Positions 10,760 through 25,000 are shown, counted from the stretch's first letter. The stretch: DNA of 64,000 nt from Saccharina japonica (GCA_008828725.1 MEHQ01000061.1:186001-250000); one strand, 5' to 3'. A program made the numbers and translations. Notes: generated by a model not told the origin, from the letters alone.

Positions 10760-13700
10760 GTAGTACTCCTGGAACCACGAGAGCCTGGAATTATATGACA
10801 CCTGATACTCTGTACCTGGTACTAGCAGTAGCCGCTGTTCGTTGCTTCACACTCCGTTATCTACATATTGTTACTACAGCAATACAGCCGCAACATTTAG
10901 TTACCAGGTGTTTATGCTACAACAGTACCGGATTTACTAAACATTAGCACCTAACCCATACCGCCGGGTTCTGAATATGTGTATCATACTGCCAATATAT
11001 ATACTATATAGTAGTAGCAGTGGTTAGTACTACTACTAGTTGCAGTGGCAGTAGTACCCGTAGTAGTACTACTTTAGTAGTGCAACAATAGTAGTACGGT
11101 AGAACTATGACCGTTAACAGGGGTACCAGTTGTAGTGATAGCGTAGCACAGTACAGTACAGTACAGTACAGTACAGTACAGTACAGTACAGTACAGTACA
11201 GTACAGTACAGTACAGTACAGTACAGTACAGTACAGTACAGTACAGTACAGTACAGTACAGTACAGTACAGTACAGTACAGTACAGTACAGCACAGTACA
11301 GTACAGTGCAGTTCGTCAACATTTGGGTCAAGATTACCGCTTTGCACAACGGTTGCAGCGCAACACGCGATTTTGGACGCGCAACATTTTTCGCCGCTGG
11401 CGTAGTTTTTTATTGCGCGTTTGGTTTCGCCGGAGCCGATAAAAACAAATTGACTTTTTGTTTTGTAAATCGCCGCGGCGAAACAATTCAAGTGTTTTTT
11501 ATATATTTCGCCGTAGGCGCCTTGTTTTAAGCACCTTGTTTCCAATTGGCCGTAGTTGAACATATTTAAGGCGCTTTTCCTATTCGCTATATTCGACAAC
11601 AAACATTACGCACCTTTAGCTATTCGACGTAGGATTTTGTTCTCTTTTAGGCACCGTTCTCCATTCGCCGTAGCCGGGAATAAAATTTATGTGTTCTTTC
11701 TTTGTTTTCAGGCGCATAATCGCGCATACATCGCACTTTTGTTTCGCCTCTGACGGCCCTCCCAGGGGCCCTCCCGGGGGCCTCTCGCGCAACACGCATT
11801 GCGTCGCCTGTTTCTCTGCGCGCAACATATGCCTGACCACTAATTAATACCCTGCATTACCGTACACTACAGTGCAGTTCAGTACTCACTCAAGACTTTT
11901 ATTATTTCCCACCTCCGAGGCACACGATACGATATTATAGTAGTATACCATGGTAGACGGCTACGACAGGACTCGATCTATTAGCAGGAACCATACACCA
12001 ACAGTTGAAATTTCGGCTCCAACACGTCACGGCTCGTTTAACATACATGCCTCCGGCGATGTCATCTATCCAACCCGGGGAGGGAGCGAAGATTTACGGC
12101 CTGCGTCAGCAGGTTCGCCGCGAACATTCGGACCGGGCCGCGGCCATATCGGCGTAATTGGTAAGCCCGATACGCTACAACAGTATTGGCTTGAGGCGCC
12201 AGCATTCTGATCAATGAATGCGTATATTATGCTTCGCTCTACGACTAAACCGCCAAGACCACCAAACCATGTGCCATGAAACGCTTTGTCGCCAAAGCCA
12301 AAGTACATACACGAAAGTCTATGAATCGCTCATTTTGGAGAGCATAGTTCTTCCACGTCCCGCCCCAACACGCAAACGAATATGCGAAGTACAACAATAA
12401 TACCTAGCACACGTCTAAATTTACCTACACACAGTAGAAGACGTGTGAAGTGCTTGAATGCTAAAATACGCCATACAACATGCCGTCATACCAATACGCT
12501 ACAGTAGTGAATGTCAACCCGTAAAACTTAACCCGGACCCAGCTAAAGATAGAACTCTCCGAGAATATGCTACATTACAAACCACAGTATTTTGACCGAT
12601 GACGGAGCACGACCGTCGCTTTGGAAAAAGTCATGCTCAAAAATGCATGTTTGAGGAGAAAACACACTCAAGGAAAAACAACTACTGCGGGGTAGGTTGT
12701 CATGGTAGCCTAGCGACAACCGGCCGTCGACGACCAACGGCTAGACCGAAATTTGTCGAATATTCGTGCAGCAAGGCATGACTGTTTTGAGTCTTGCAGT
12801 TGTCCGCACACACACTGAAACATAGACAAATACATCTTGACCCGTCCAGAATAATCATGTTAGACGAAATTTGCCCCGCCCGTTCAATCATCCGTCCCCC
12901 CATACTTCGCCCTACGTCTCGTACTTTATCCCTCAGGCGAAGGAGGCAGATTCAGCTCACCAAGTGCTGCCACTCGTGGTCTTGTGTTCAAGATGGTTTA
13001 CACAAAGTGGCCGCTAGTTGGATACGTCCGACAGACGCCCTCGAGGAGAACAGAGGACATCCACTTTTCCAAGGTCGATAAGGGCTATCAAGAGGCCATT
13101 CCAGTTACAGGATCCCCAGGTTGCTGGCCGCTAACAGATAAACATTGGGCATTTTTCAAGAAATGTGCTACAACCAACCGCTAATCTATTACTGAACGCA
13201 AGCTATTAATAGGTGTAGCCCACAATCCTTAAACGTTCGTCTTTATGAATACTCTGGGTCGAGCGCTGCCAATGAAGGCCAACTCCGTTTACTTTCAGCA
13301 ACATAAATTGCCAAACGACAAACACAATTCAAAATTGGCATTATTGACGTGTCACAGCACACGGCAACCAACGGACTAACGCAATACAAAGACGCACACT
13401 GCGCCGTCCGTCCAGCAGCATCCCACACGAGTTACTCGCTGAACCCACCACTCACGACAGCGGCTGCAGCTGTTCCATCCGCCAACCTTCCCTTTGTCAC
13501 CTTCGTTTCGAAGCACGTTGATCGACACAATTGCGAGAGACAAATTGTATCGACATCCTCCCACGCCCGCACCCCCGCGATGAGTTCCTGCTATCACGAT
13601 ATCTCGTGCAAGCGCTTATGCCCCTGCTTTCTAACGATATGCAGGCCTGCTCGATGGTAGGTTTTCCAAACTAGTCGTCCTTAGGCGATGCCCGTGAACC

Positions 13701-13825
13701 ACATCACGCTGCACATACGCTGGGCGGCGAACAAACGGGTCGGACCGAGACAGGTGTCAAGGACACCGGGGCTCTTCCACTGCGCGTGTTGGCGGTGTAT
13801 AGTTCGGCTGTGAATATAGTCGTTG
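10760..13825. other. Non-coding spacer between exon-1 relic and gene A stop
   Basis: Contains the (CAGTA)n tract, about 350 bp of loosely repeated CGCCGTAGGCGCC/TTTTAGGCACC words (11380-11760), and then featureless sequence. No ORF here looks like a gene by length or composition. Its counterpart is at 53097-56068. Confidence 0.6.
11147..11310 (+). repeat. (CAGTA)n pentanucleotide microsatellite, about 32 units
   Basis: Near-perfect GTACA repeats. A 5-bp unit without stops is open in every frame on both strands (TVLYC on minus, YSTVQ on plus), so overlapping ORFs here are artefacts. Confidence 0.97.
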
Positions 13826-14590
13826 TCATGGTGAAGTATCTTCTTCGCCGCGGGAGTCGTCCACCGACTGCTGCACGGTGAACCAGGAGCTTGTGACAAC
13901 AGCGACGACCAGTAAGACGTTGACCGCGACCAAAATACCCCCAAATAGTGCGCGGTCGTCCTCTTCTCCAACGTCCACTTTGATCAGCAACGCCAGGAAG
14001 TTACTCAAGAAAATGATCACACAGCCCTGTAAATGGGTAAAAACATGGCGTAAGGGGTGGGCGCAGCGGGAAGAGAGAAGGTGAAACGTCCTTTAGATAA
14101 CAGTGGTCAACCGCTTCCTTGACAACTCGGATGTGGCGATTGTATCTACTTCATCGCATACCATAACGTAAACAACTCCGGCTCGCGAAGGTCCTCTCCG
14201 TGCTGCCAACAAGCGGCGTAGCCCTAACGTACTAAACGAAGACCACCAAGGACACGTACTCGGGCTGTACCGATGGTACTGTATGCATTGCACTATGTTT
14301 CAACGTACGAGTACGCTTACGCCCCCGCAAGAACATCCCCGACAACACCCTACCGGTATACATTATGGTTAGTTTACAACATGGTGCGTCATGGCTCACC
14401 AGGCGGTACAGCCACGAGTTTGTTGGATCCGTATGTGGCCGCATAAGCTCGAACCCCATGATACTCCCGAAGGCAAATATGCAAGACATAGCTGCTTGTG
14501 AGGCGGTTCGAGGCGCGATGAAAATGAGCACCCCCGTCAAGATCATTCTCCGGCCGCACTCGATAACCTCGTAGTAGTACAAGTCGGGAA
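13826..14590 (-). CDS. Gene A exons 9-10: C-terminal membrane segments, inside the duplicated block
   Basis: Exon 9 (14590-14400) encodes VPDLYYYEVIECGRRMIL, two hydrophobic segments and FELMRPHTDP. Exon 10 (14026-13826) encodes GCVIIFLSNFLALLIKVDV, another membrane helix and an acidic tail ending EEDTSP, then the stop. The YYYEVIEC-RRM motif is the most conserved part of this stramenopile membrane family. These two exons are nearly identical to those of gene B. Confidence 0.85.
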
Positions 14591-17500
14591 CTGCGTACGA
14601 ATCAACGGCGGTCGGGGATGTTACATTATTTGAAGCGTTTCCGACGACGAATTACCACAGGCACAGAACAAAGTTTCATGCCATAAGCCACGTGCAATAA
14701 TTTACCCTGGGCACGCATCGATCGTGGGAACATAAGCGACATATTTCAAGGAATCTGCGTCTGTCCAGTAGAAGGGGCTGCACACAAAGGGGTTGAGGGG
14801 ACATAATTCCCTCGGATTTCCATTGCCAACAGCTAGTGTGGCATCAGTACTTTCAGAGAGTGCTGATATATTCCCGCCTTCAACACTCAGTACCGGCGAG
14901 ACAAACCGAGGCACGCCGAGCTTGCCGATAAAACTTGTTGAGGGCATAGAAGGCCAACAATTTTCACCCCGAACACGCATGAGATACAGGCACAGGTTGA
15001 CCTTCACAACTATTTACCCTCACCGAAATCTCTCCACAGAAACATGAATGGGACCAGTTGCGGATTACCCGCCCGTGCCTGTACTCGTTCGTCCAGCTCT
15101 TTCAACTCGTCCGGGGACCAATAGGCCTTGGTCTGACCATTTGATGCGGTCAGTAGTATCGCAGAGGGCGCATCGGTTGTCCCGGCGAAAGCGGCTCCCA
15201 TGTCCTCTTCACTGGCGCCACCGTTCTCGAATGTGCCGCCGGAGTAGATGCGAGGGTTAAGCAAATCCCGATATTTCCAGAGAATGTAGGAGTACAGGGC
15301 AGGGATGCCGAACGGGTACACCTTTACAGCGGCAAGAAAAGGATTAGGACAGTTCAGTCCACATGACAAAAATGAAGGCAGGTCATGCTACGCCTCCCAA
15401 ACGCAACACACTGTATGCATTCATACGCCTGCCTGCAGGGTGCAAATATGGGACCACGGCCAGTCCCAGCAGCAAGACAGCATCCAATGCTCACGGCGAC
15501 ACAATCGACACAAGTTTCTACTCACCGCGATCATGAACCCAGCGTATACTTTGAATAACCCATGCGTTCTTGATTTGCACGATATACTGTAGTCTGCTCT
15601 GAGGTAGCTGTGGCCATCCATAACCCCATTGTCGCAAGCGAAGGTCTTGAATGCCGTAGAAGAGGCAGATGTGAACACCTGCACATGACATATGTTGATA
15701 GGGGCCGGTTATGACTTCCATCTGATGAATAGTACGCTGTGGCCGCCAGACAACGAGAACAGGATGCCTGCACGCAACTACAGCACCTTTATATATGCAA
15801 CGTACAAGCATGGCCCTCAGGTATCCTACTGTGTACGTATGGCGGCTGTAAATATGGCATTGGTATCAAGTACCCAAACCACATACAGTACGTGATCAAT
15901 TCCGTAACCCTATGCACCATTAAGCCTTACTGCAGTCACAGAGCTCGTCTCCGGCTAGTCCCAGCCGATTCCTCGCCATATATTATCTATATACTATGCT
16001 GCAAGAGGAAATACTCACGTGTGGGTCCCATCCTACTCTGGTAAGCTACAATCTTCTTGAGCGCCCCCCTCCCCGCCTGAATCGTAGGGTTCCTAAAGCT
16101 ACAAGCATAACTATGAATTCGCACCACGAACGTCAGAAGTAACCCTGCCGCGACATGCCTTGAACATGCATCTCTCCGCGCGATGATCCCGGCCGACCCA
16201 ATGCCTGCCCTACGGTTCGCCGCCCGGTACGTCAACACCAGCCCAGCGGCAGCCACAAACGGCCCGAGCGTCGTAGCCAGTAGACTGTGGTAGAAGTTCA
16301 CGGATGGTAAAACGCACGAGGCCGAGACGATGTACCCCAAGTCGAAGTTCAAGACGTTGATCCACGACAAAAACACCGCGTAGCAAACCGGGAACTCCAC
16401 TCCCGTGATGCTCGAAAAAACGGCGAGGATCTGCCATACCCCCACGATGATCTTGATCTTGTTCAGCGGCAGCCTTTGTGACCAGTGTTTAACCTTCTTC
16501 GCAAGTCCCCAGTTCTTGGACTTCCGGCCGGTCTCGAACTCTACACTCACGCCCACCACTGCTGCCTCGGTTACGCCTGCGCCAGCTTGGGAAGATCGCC
16601 GAGTATGCCGACTGCCACTTGGCGTTGCCTCGTCACTTGGCGCACGTGTACCCCTCACGCGTGGGAGGCTGACATCAGTACTGCTGTCCTCGACAGCAAC
16701 GCCGGGAGGCTCGAGAGGCGTCCGTTTGGGGTCATTTGACTCCGGACGTGTGGACGGAAGATCTCTGCCGCAGCTGGTACGAGTCCTAACACTCCCACGT
16801 TTAACGTCCGATTTAACGCCTGTTTCAGGAACAAGGACACCACCCCGAGCAGCCAATCTGGCGCCGACTTCATAATTGTTTTGTTCGTGCAAGTTGGTCT
16901 CCGGCATACGGCGCCAATATCTAGATGCTGTGCTCATCATGTAGAAGTTGCTCATCACGGACTGACGGACGATTTGGACGGCGTCGAGCCCGCCAATAAG
17001 GAAAACAACGGAAAGGACTAGCATTAGCAGCATCACAGAGGCGAAGAATGCGCACGCCGCGATGAGAAGCCCGGCCTCGACGCCGTCGCAGGAGTGACAC
17101 GTGTTGCTGAGGCTTCTTGCGTACCCTTTGGTGCACACGGAACAATCTGACAGAAGAAAGACAATCGTGGGAACGTCAGCGGCCAAAGTTGAGCAGGATC
17201 AACAGATGACGCGAGGGAGCCGTCAGCTGCAGGGGGCGGTTGATACATACAAACCATATTATGGCAACTGAAGATTTACCTCTAATCACCAGTCGTCTGT
17301 TAAATCTTCCTATACTCCAACTATGTCGTACAGTATCGGGACGACTCAGAAGTGTAGGCATGTCAGGTATGGACTAGCATATACGTTAAGCAAGCAGAGT
17401 GTTGGCCATACGAGCTAATCCCTCAGTCTATATGGGACCATCGAATATTAACACACTGCCAGGACTATTCGTTAGGTGATTCTCGTGCCGTGTGATTGTA

Positions 17501-20500
17501 TGTGGACTCACATGGACCCTTGTACCCATCCTTGCAGTAGTCGTCCGAACCCGATACTCTCGTGTTGCCTATGCACGCCTCAGAGTTAAGGCATCTGTGG
17601 ACCACTCGCGACGTAAGGGTCGATCGCCAGTAGCCCGGTCGGATAGGAAGCGAGGCCAGCGTTGCTCCCGGGGTATCGCAATTTACGCCCTTACCACCCG
17701 CGATAGTCGCACATTGTTCGCACAAGACGAGACCATCTTCGCTGTCCGGCGGATTGGCGTATTCGAAAGCTGGGCAAAGGTACAATGTTGAGACAACGGG
17801 CAGCCTGACGCCTGCGGTCGAGCCCGCGCTGGTGTTGCTTACCGACATCAGTTCAAAACTGCTGGTGAGGTTCCCCCCCACGTCCTCTTTCGTCGGGGTA
17901 CCGACAACCTTAACAACTACGGTGCCGTTAGGAGGCAAAACTCCACTGGACGGAACTATGTCCAAGTGAAGGTCTCCACCCTCGGCCACTAGGTCCCAGA
18001 TGGTGTACGTCTTCCCGTCCGCCGCTGAAGAGACCCTAAGCTCATACGACACCAGATCGGGGCTGAAGGTCTTTGCAGCTGGAGGCGTTTCGACGCTGAG
18101 GGATAGCTTGCTGCCATCGTTCAGACATTCGCCGCTCTGGAGGCACTCGCATAACACCCCGAGTGTGCTGTTCACGCACTCTCCGGCACCACAGACGCCG
18201 GGAACGCTGCAGTCCAGAGCCCGGTCCACAAGCTTCATCGAGCTGCTGAGGGTGCTGGCATTTGCGAACATCCGATCACCGACAACAGCGTTGCGGATTT
18301 CGGCGTCCGAGTGGGGCGAGATGACCGCCATGGCCGCAGAGCTTTTGCTGAAGTCACAGCTGTCGAGGACAAGGGAGCCCGCAACTGCGTTTTTGTGGTA
18401 GATAACAGTGTCGCCGAGCCATCCATCGAACACGCACCCCTCCGCGGTAAGTGTGGCGTCGCCGTCCAGCTGTATCGCCCGATTTAACCAATCATCCTGA
18501 AAGCCGATGCACGATTGGAACGTCACCCCTCTGGCAATGGCATGGCTAGCGGTCATGTAAACCACGCTGCCACCCGAGGCTAGGTTATCGGTAATCTCGA
18601 GGTCCTCGAACGTGGCGCTTTTGACGTTTGTCATGTACAAGGCAGCCCCCTGTGGTGACTCGTTGTCAACCAAGTCGCAGCTAGACTTCACCAGTGTGGC
18701 TTCTCGGGCATAGATACCCCCGCCCTGTTCGCCAGCATGGTGATGTTTGATTGTAACGCCCTCGCACGTGATGTTAGCTTCAGCCTCCAGAAATGCGAAG
18801 CCGCCATAGAACCTATGAGAGCGCGGGGTGGGCATTCGCGAAGCCGGTTATAGGCAAGAGTCGGAGCAACAAGTATATAAAATCACACCAAACCCGTTCG
18901 GGTTCCAACCTCTACGGGAAGAACACATAGCAACCACGGATGACAGCAAAACAATTTCGCTGGGTTGGGCTCAGTTCGGTTGTGGTTGGGGCGTTGGGTT
19001 GGACTGGCTTGGGGTGTGGCAGCACGGGTGGGTGGGTGGTGGGTGGGTAGGTTGGGTTCTGCTGTAATAGGTTGGGTCCTGCTGTAGTGCTGTGCTGGGT
19101 TTCTGTGCCGTTTGTTTTGCTACAGTACTGGCATGCTGCCAGGCTGCAGTTGGGAAGCGAGCCACGAAAACACTGTGAATTTGTTCCGACCAATATACGA
19201 CTCCCAAAACTTCCTTCTCGCCACAGCGAGCCAACAAAACAATGCGGCACTACCCATACAAACAATTTTTCCCTTCTTGGTGCATGTCCATTCTACAGTA
19301 AACCAATTGTTCACCACCTCACCCAGCGATAAACCTCAAAGGGGTAGACAGGGACAGCACTTACGACGGCATGAAATAACAGGCATATTGACATCAAACA
19401 TCGACGTTCATTGCGCGTCGATGACCCTCTACTGGATCGCTCTGCTTCAGATATATTTTGCAAGCACACAAAACGTCATACGGAAGGCATCCATCCCAAT
19501 GTCGAGATGCCAGGCTCACTTTGCGCTGTTGTTTGAAAATGTGCCTCCAGTGATTGTCACCAACGTGGGAGCTCCCGAAAATGCGATCATGCCTCCCGAT
19601 TCCTGTGCCACGTTGTGCCTGAACGTCCCCCCTTCAATCGTTACTGTTGATACCCCATTGCCACTGCAATACACCTTTTGCGGCAGCATATAAAGGGGAA
19701 GCCGGGGGTGGCGCCTCAACGGACAATTTTCCCGTCACATCTATGTTCTACAGCAGCTTATCGAATGCCACCAAAGCCAGGTGAAACGTTGCACAAGAGC
19801 GCCTCTCGTGGCATGTGAACACCACGGGAATATCTCGGAAACACAGCTTCCATAATACGGCTCTGTATACTGCAAAACAAAGGTCTGATAATGGAATTCC
19901 CGCAACAACGTCATGTCCGGCGTAATGTGTGGTGCACTATCGCATGCCGAGGCTCGCTTATGGCACTCTGCAGGAGGGTATCACAAAAAAACTCCGGTGT
20001 AAAGTCCAGCCAGCACCACGCAGCGCCCAGGCCAACTCTCACCTTGGCACTTGTTGTAAAATATCTTATACCTGGTACGATTTCAGAAAACGCTTGCCAT
20101 TTGCTGTATCCACGAAAACTCGAAGGCACATACAACAAATAACACATAACCTCGCTCTGAACACATGGCACATAATCTCGCCCCAAAGAGCGGAAAGGGT
20201 CGCTCGTTAAAAATCAGGAGGGCGATTTGTTGGATTACTACAGTGGAAGATGGATAATCAATTTCATGGTGGCAGTGAGGTCAATATACTGCTGCTGTTA
20301 AACCCACCGCGCCGCCTCTGTTGCCCGCAACGTTGTGTTCCACCAAAGCTCCAGTTATGGTGACACGGGTGTTGTCCCCGGCGTAAAGGAATCCGCCGTG
20401 AGAGCTAGATCGGCAAGTGAAGGTTCCGCCGCTCACGCAGATATCGCCACCCTCGCTCGAGTCTGCTTACCACACGTTGGAACCACACAGAGAGTATGTT

Positions 20501-21945
20501 AGCAAGAAAGCTTCTCAAGTCAAGCAACCAGCCGTCAGGATGGCGGCCCATGAGGTACACCACGCAGGGCATGTAGGGGTTTTCGTGCGGTATTGGTATC
20601 GGTACCGTGACGCAATATCGCAACTGCTTGTGGTACTGCAGAACGTATTCCTTCCTTGATCGAACGTTGACCAACGTGATGTCGATGCTACACGACCCAC
20701 GGGAACGTGTGTCAAGTATTGGTCGTCGGCGATTACGACGTTGGCGTCGGCACGCTCCTCCCGAAACGGCTACACATGGTTTGTTCGCCGCGTTTACTTT
20801 ATGATGCGTGCCGGAATAGGCGTGCACCTGATAGTTCACCAGGCCCCTCCCGTCAGAAGTTTCATCCTCCCCCCCCCCGCCCTAAGGTGCTCCGTCTCGA
20901 AAGGGATGCGTGGTCAATGGCCCGGCCGCCACCCTACGCCCCCCCCCCCCCCCCCCCCCCCGCGCGCTAAAACATGACCTCGACAGAAATGCAAGCGCCC
21001 CCCCTCGACCAATGCCATGGATAATATTTGTTGTTTTAAAGTGAAGAACGCAAATCATGTTCCAGCGATAAGGCGCATGCCGTTTTGGGCAGTTCCTCGG
21101 CCTTAGTCACAACACCTCAACGCCACAACCATCGTTTGGTCAAAACGTGTTATAAGGCATTCCCTATCGTAGCATGCATATTGCTTCTGCGCAGGTACCT
21201 TATATGAACTGTAGTACTCGATAGTACCCGACATTCGACACGGATGTCGATTTGCTGTCTTGCGATATTTGTTTCGCCTTGATTTTCATTCAGCGACCGA
21301 AATTACCGTAACATTATCAGGCTGGTGGCAGCAGCGACGCCTCCACCCACGAACACCGAATGACACACGCACGTTGCGCTTACATATGCAGCCTCCGTTG
21401 AGCGCCTCGTTGTCCAGCACGGTCACTCCATCCTTGAAGATGGCCCTGCCCATGCCATAAAAGCAGCCGCCGTTAATTGTCGCCCAGTTCTTCGTGCAGT
21501 TCATGTCGTCGAATATGATCGTGCCATTTGTGTCCCATCCAAACATCTGCACAACAGAGCGGTGGTATTGGGCGAGCGTTTAGGAGTTTAGGCAGGTTCT
21601 CCCCAAATTACAGTAGTTCCTCAGATATTTATCAATTAGGTTTCTGTCGGGAGCAAGATATCAAAAGACTATACGAAGTACATATACACATATATATAGT
21701 TTGAAGCTGACCACTAGACTACCGGGGCGACCGTGCCTACTGCACTGCTCTTGTAGGGCACGACACAGGTACATGCTGGAACCAGACAGCTAGTAAAAGC
21801 GCACACGATCGCCACCAAACGTTTGCTTGAGCACTCTGCTCCCGCTTGGCTCCCTGACCCCATCTATTCAATAGATCTCACGCCGCCCGGAGCTGAGCCT
21901 TCCCAACTGAACCTTGAACCTTGGTACGTCGAGGTATATGATTAG

Positions 21946-22032
<87 letters not shown>

Positions 22033-25000
22033 TGAAATTGTGGATCATTGCGCCGTACGTGCAATGTGTGTATTGATCAATCGATCGCGTGATGGCTTGT
22101 GGGGTGCGTTTAGACTCGATTCCTGGCTTAACCTGTTTTTGACTCCCAACGGAACGGGTTTACCGTCGTTTGGTTCTTGCCCATGACACTAACACAATAA
22201 CAATAATGGCCGTCTTGAGATACTGAAGATCCCATAAACTCAGTTCTTTTTTTTTCATTTATGTCGATTTTAGAGCACCCACGGCTAAACAAGCCTGCAG
22301 CATGAACACCGTGCACACAAACATGACATCGTGGAAGTTGGGCAAACAAGGTAACGAAGATAACCAGATACATATGTACGCACTTGGGAGTACGCAACAA
22401 CGTGCGAATTGAGGGAAAATAGAAAAAGCATCTGTGGTTTCCAATGTTTTGGAGGCTTTAATATCTGCCAAACAAAAACCGGTTACTTACACCGGTTTTT
22501 GGTATTTTATCAAAACGCCTCCTATCCGGTTTTCGTTTTTTCGGCTATGCCATCCGGTGCCCACCTCTAGTCCGGACCAGGTATGAACTACTTATATACT
22601 CGTGTCAATGTCAATTATTATTGTAAGTACCGTCTGTATCAATATTATTAATGGTTGGTTCCCTTGTAGACTCCGCCACGGGAATACCCCGCTAACATTC
22701 TACGTGGTGCGGATTACACCGAACGTAAAGTTCTGCGATTCTGTACCACCAAATATAATATACCAGGTACATCTTGACAACTTTGACAACTTTGACAACT
22801 ATTTATTTGAGATTTAAATCACGCATATATCACGACAAGTGTACATCAGTGTGTGGGATCATCGTTGTTTGGACGCAGACGTTACCAGTTACCAGGTATA
22901 TGCGTTACGATGTCGCCCTGAGTGTTCCAGGCACACCCTGGACAGTAGACACTGGCCATTTTGCAATAGCAATATAATACGGTACGCTGGACGGGTCGAG
23001 TCTACTGTGACTGTTGTCGTCGGTATTGTCGATCGACTGTTTTAAATTTACTACTGTAGTAACGTGCCGAATCGGTTCGGGCTGGCAACGGCCATCGATG
23101 GATAGCCGGCAGGTATATAGAAGGTACAATATTTGGGTAGAGGGTGGTAGTGCGAATTCAATTGAGTATACTCAGGGAAGGATGATTGGTTGGGTGAGAT
23201 TGGTGGTATTCGACGAATTTGTGTGAGCTTTTTTAATTCTGAATGAATAATGCCCTGCACATTGTCGGAAGGAAAATAATATAATACCCGGCAGAATCTA
23301 TTGCGGTGGACAATATTTATCGATGGGTACCTATTAATAGCTTGCACAATCTATTGTGAGGAGAATGGCTGTCGATGGATGGATACACGATCTATTATTG
23401 CCGTTGGCAGTTAGGTGCTATTATTGATAGACACCTCACCTCGGATAGCACGATCCATATTGTTGCCGTTGGCAGTTAGGCGCTATTGGTCGACACCTCG
23501 TACGTACAATTCTTTAATATATTGTGGTTGACAATTACCATCGATGGACACGCCTCACAGCAATACATTGTTGTTGTTAATGATCATTGTCATTGTCGAC
23601 CACAATAGGCAATAATAACAGACTTGGCAATCCTGATCCTGTCTACTAATATTTTCCATTTTCCATCTGACAATATGCAGCTCTTATTTCAATAGTATTA
23701 CCATTCACATATATATATATATATGTATATACAAGGCTTTCCTTTGGAGTGATTGTAAGATGGCAGTTGACATTCTTGCACGAATGCAATTTGCTTGTTT
23801 TAAATAGTTGGGTTTGGTCTAGTCCGCCAAATCTTGCAGTTGCATGGGGGATTAGTGTGGCCACCGTGAGTTGCAATTTTACAGTATATTGAACGCTAGC
23901 CTACAGCAAACCGTCCAAATGCAGGCGACGCAAGAAATGTACAGCAGTAGTAAGGTTGTGCCAGTAACTCAGCAGTAGAAGAGCAGCAACAAACAATACA
24001 GGGCGGCAGCCTATACTGTGGCCTACCAGGGTATGTGGTCCATGGACGAGTCGACAATGTGTACTTGTTTTTTTCATCAGACCCGAAGAGACAACGAAGG
24101 CACTCTGCCTTCGTACATAGGGGCGGTGTACGTATTGTATGCTTGTGTGCATCCTGCAACGCGTACATCGTACGTACACATATACTTCGTATACGGGTAC
24201 GACTTTCTTGGAGCAATTATTTTAATACTTCCCGTGAGTTTGTGTAAACTACAGAAAAAAAACGTACCTCTTGCGCAGACAGATGGAAAGTTAAAAAAAG
24301 AGCAAGATATCCACCGGGCAAGTAACGACGCTACATCACTACTGCCACTACCTGATGGCCTGTGATTTGTACAGCAATAAACGCATACGCGTATGATCAC
24401 GGAATACAGCAGTTCCATCCAAGTAGCCCCAGTCGATTGAGTACTGCTTGCTCTGCTGCAGTACAGCAGTACATCATTATGAAACAGCCGATTTTCCTAA
24501 TTGAGAATTGCCTTTCCGATGAGAATGAAAATCGATTTTAGTACTTCGTTCTTGTTCAAGAGTTGTATTTCGCCCACGATCAAAATTTGACCTAGAAAAT
24601 ATGTTCCTCGAGGGTAGGTATCTATCCACGAAAAAAAAATTGAAATCGGCCCTGACAAGCTCGAAAAATCAAGGATTTAATGGAATTTGCATTTATGAAC
24701 GAGGTCCCTCGTCCATAAATGCAGATTTCCTGGGATCCTCGATATCTTGAGACTGCCGATGCCGATTTTTTTTGTTTTGTTTTGTCATCGACGGGTGTCA
24801 CAACTGACAATAGTTTACAGTGAAAAACATGACTGTAATAAGGGAAGCACATCTCTTACAATTCAAAAAACAATATTTTCGATTTTCATTCTCATCGGAA
24901 AGGCAATTCTCAATCAAGAAAATCGGCTGTTATGAGCTCTGCCTGATACTGGTAGTCTGTATGATAGTGTCTCTCTACACGCTCATAAAATGCCGGCTGT

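Larger units (their letters stand above)
1..14704 (+). repeat. Segmental duplication, copy 1 (left end outside window)
   Basis: It aligns colinearly with 38419-56942, beginning at the first base of the window. The match stops abruptly after the shared CAATAATTTA (14704 and 56942), within the intron before gene exon 9. Contents apart from the gene 3' end and the exon relic are non-coding: a CCGTGGGC minisatellite, MITEs, TATCGATGG-type repeats, a (CAGTA)n tract and short unconvincing ORFs. Confidence 0.95.

Noticed and set aside
11114-11602. 162-codon minus-strand ORF containing TVLYC repeats
   Set aside because: About a third of it is the stop-free (CAGTA)n tract and the rest has no family features. 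The counterpart differs mainly by repeat length.
11950-12210. 86-codon plus-strand ORF with a good start context, repeated at 54187-54447
   Set aside because: It is preserved only because the surrounding duplication is nearly identical. There is no recognisable domain, no splice partners and no independent conservation.
18958-19110. G-rich GGGTTGG/GGGTGGG tract in gene A intron 4 as a telomeric repeat
   Set aside because: Irregular spacing without a TTAGGG register. It is better described as a G-rich low-complexity stretch.
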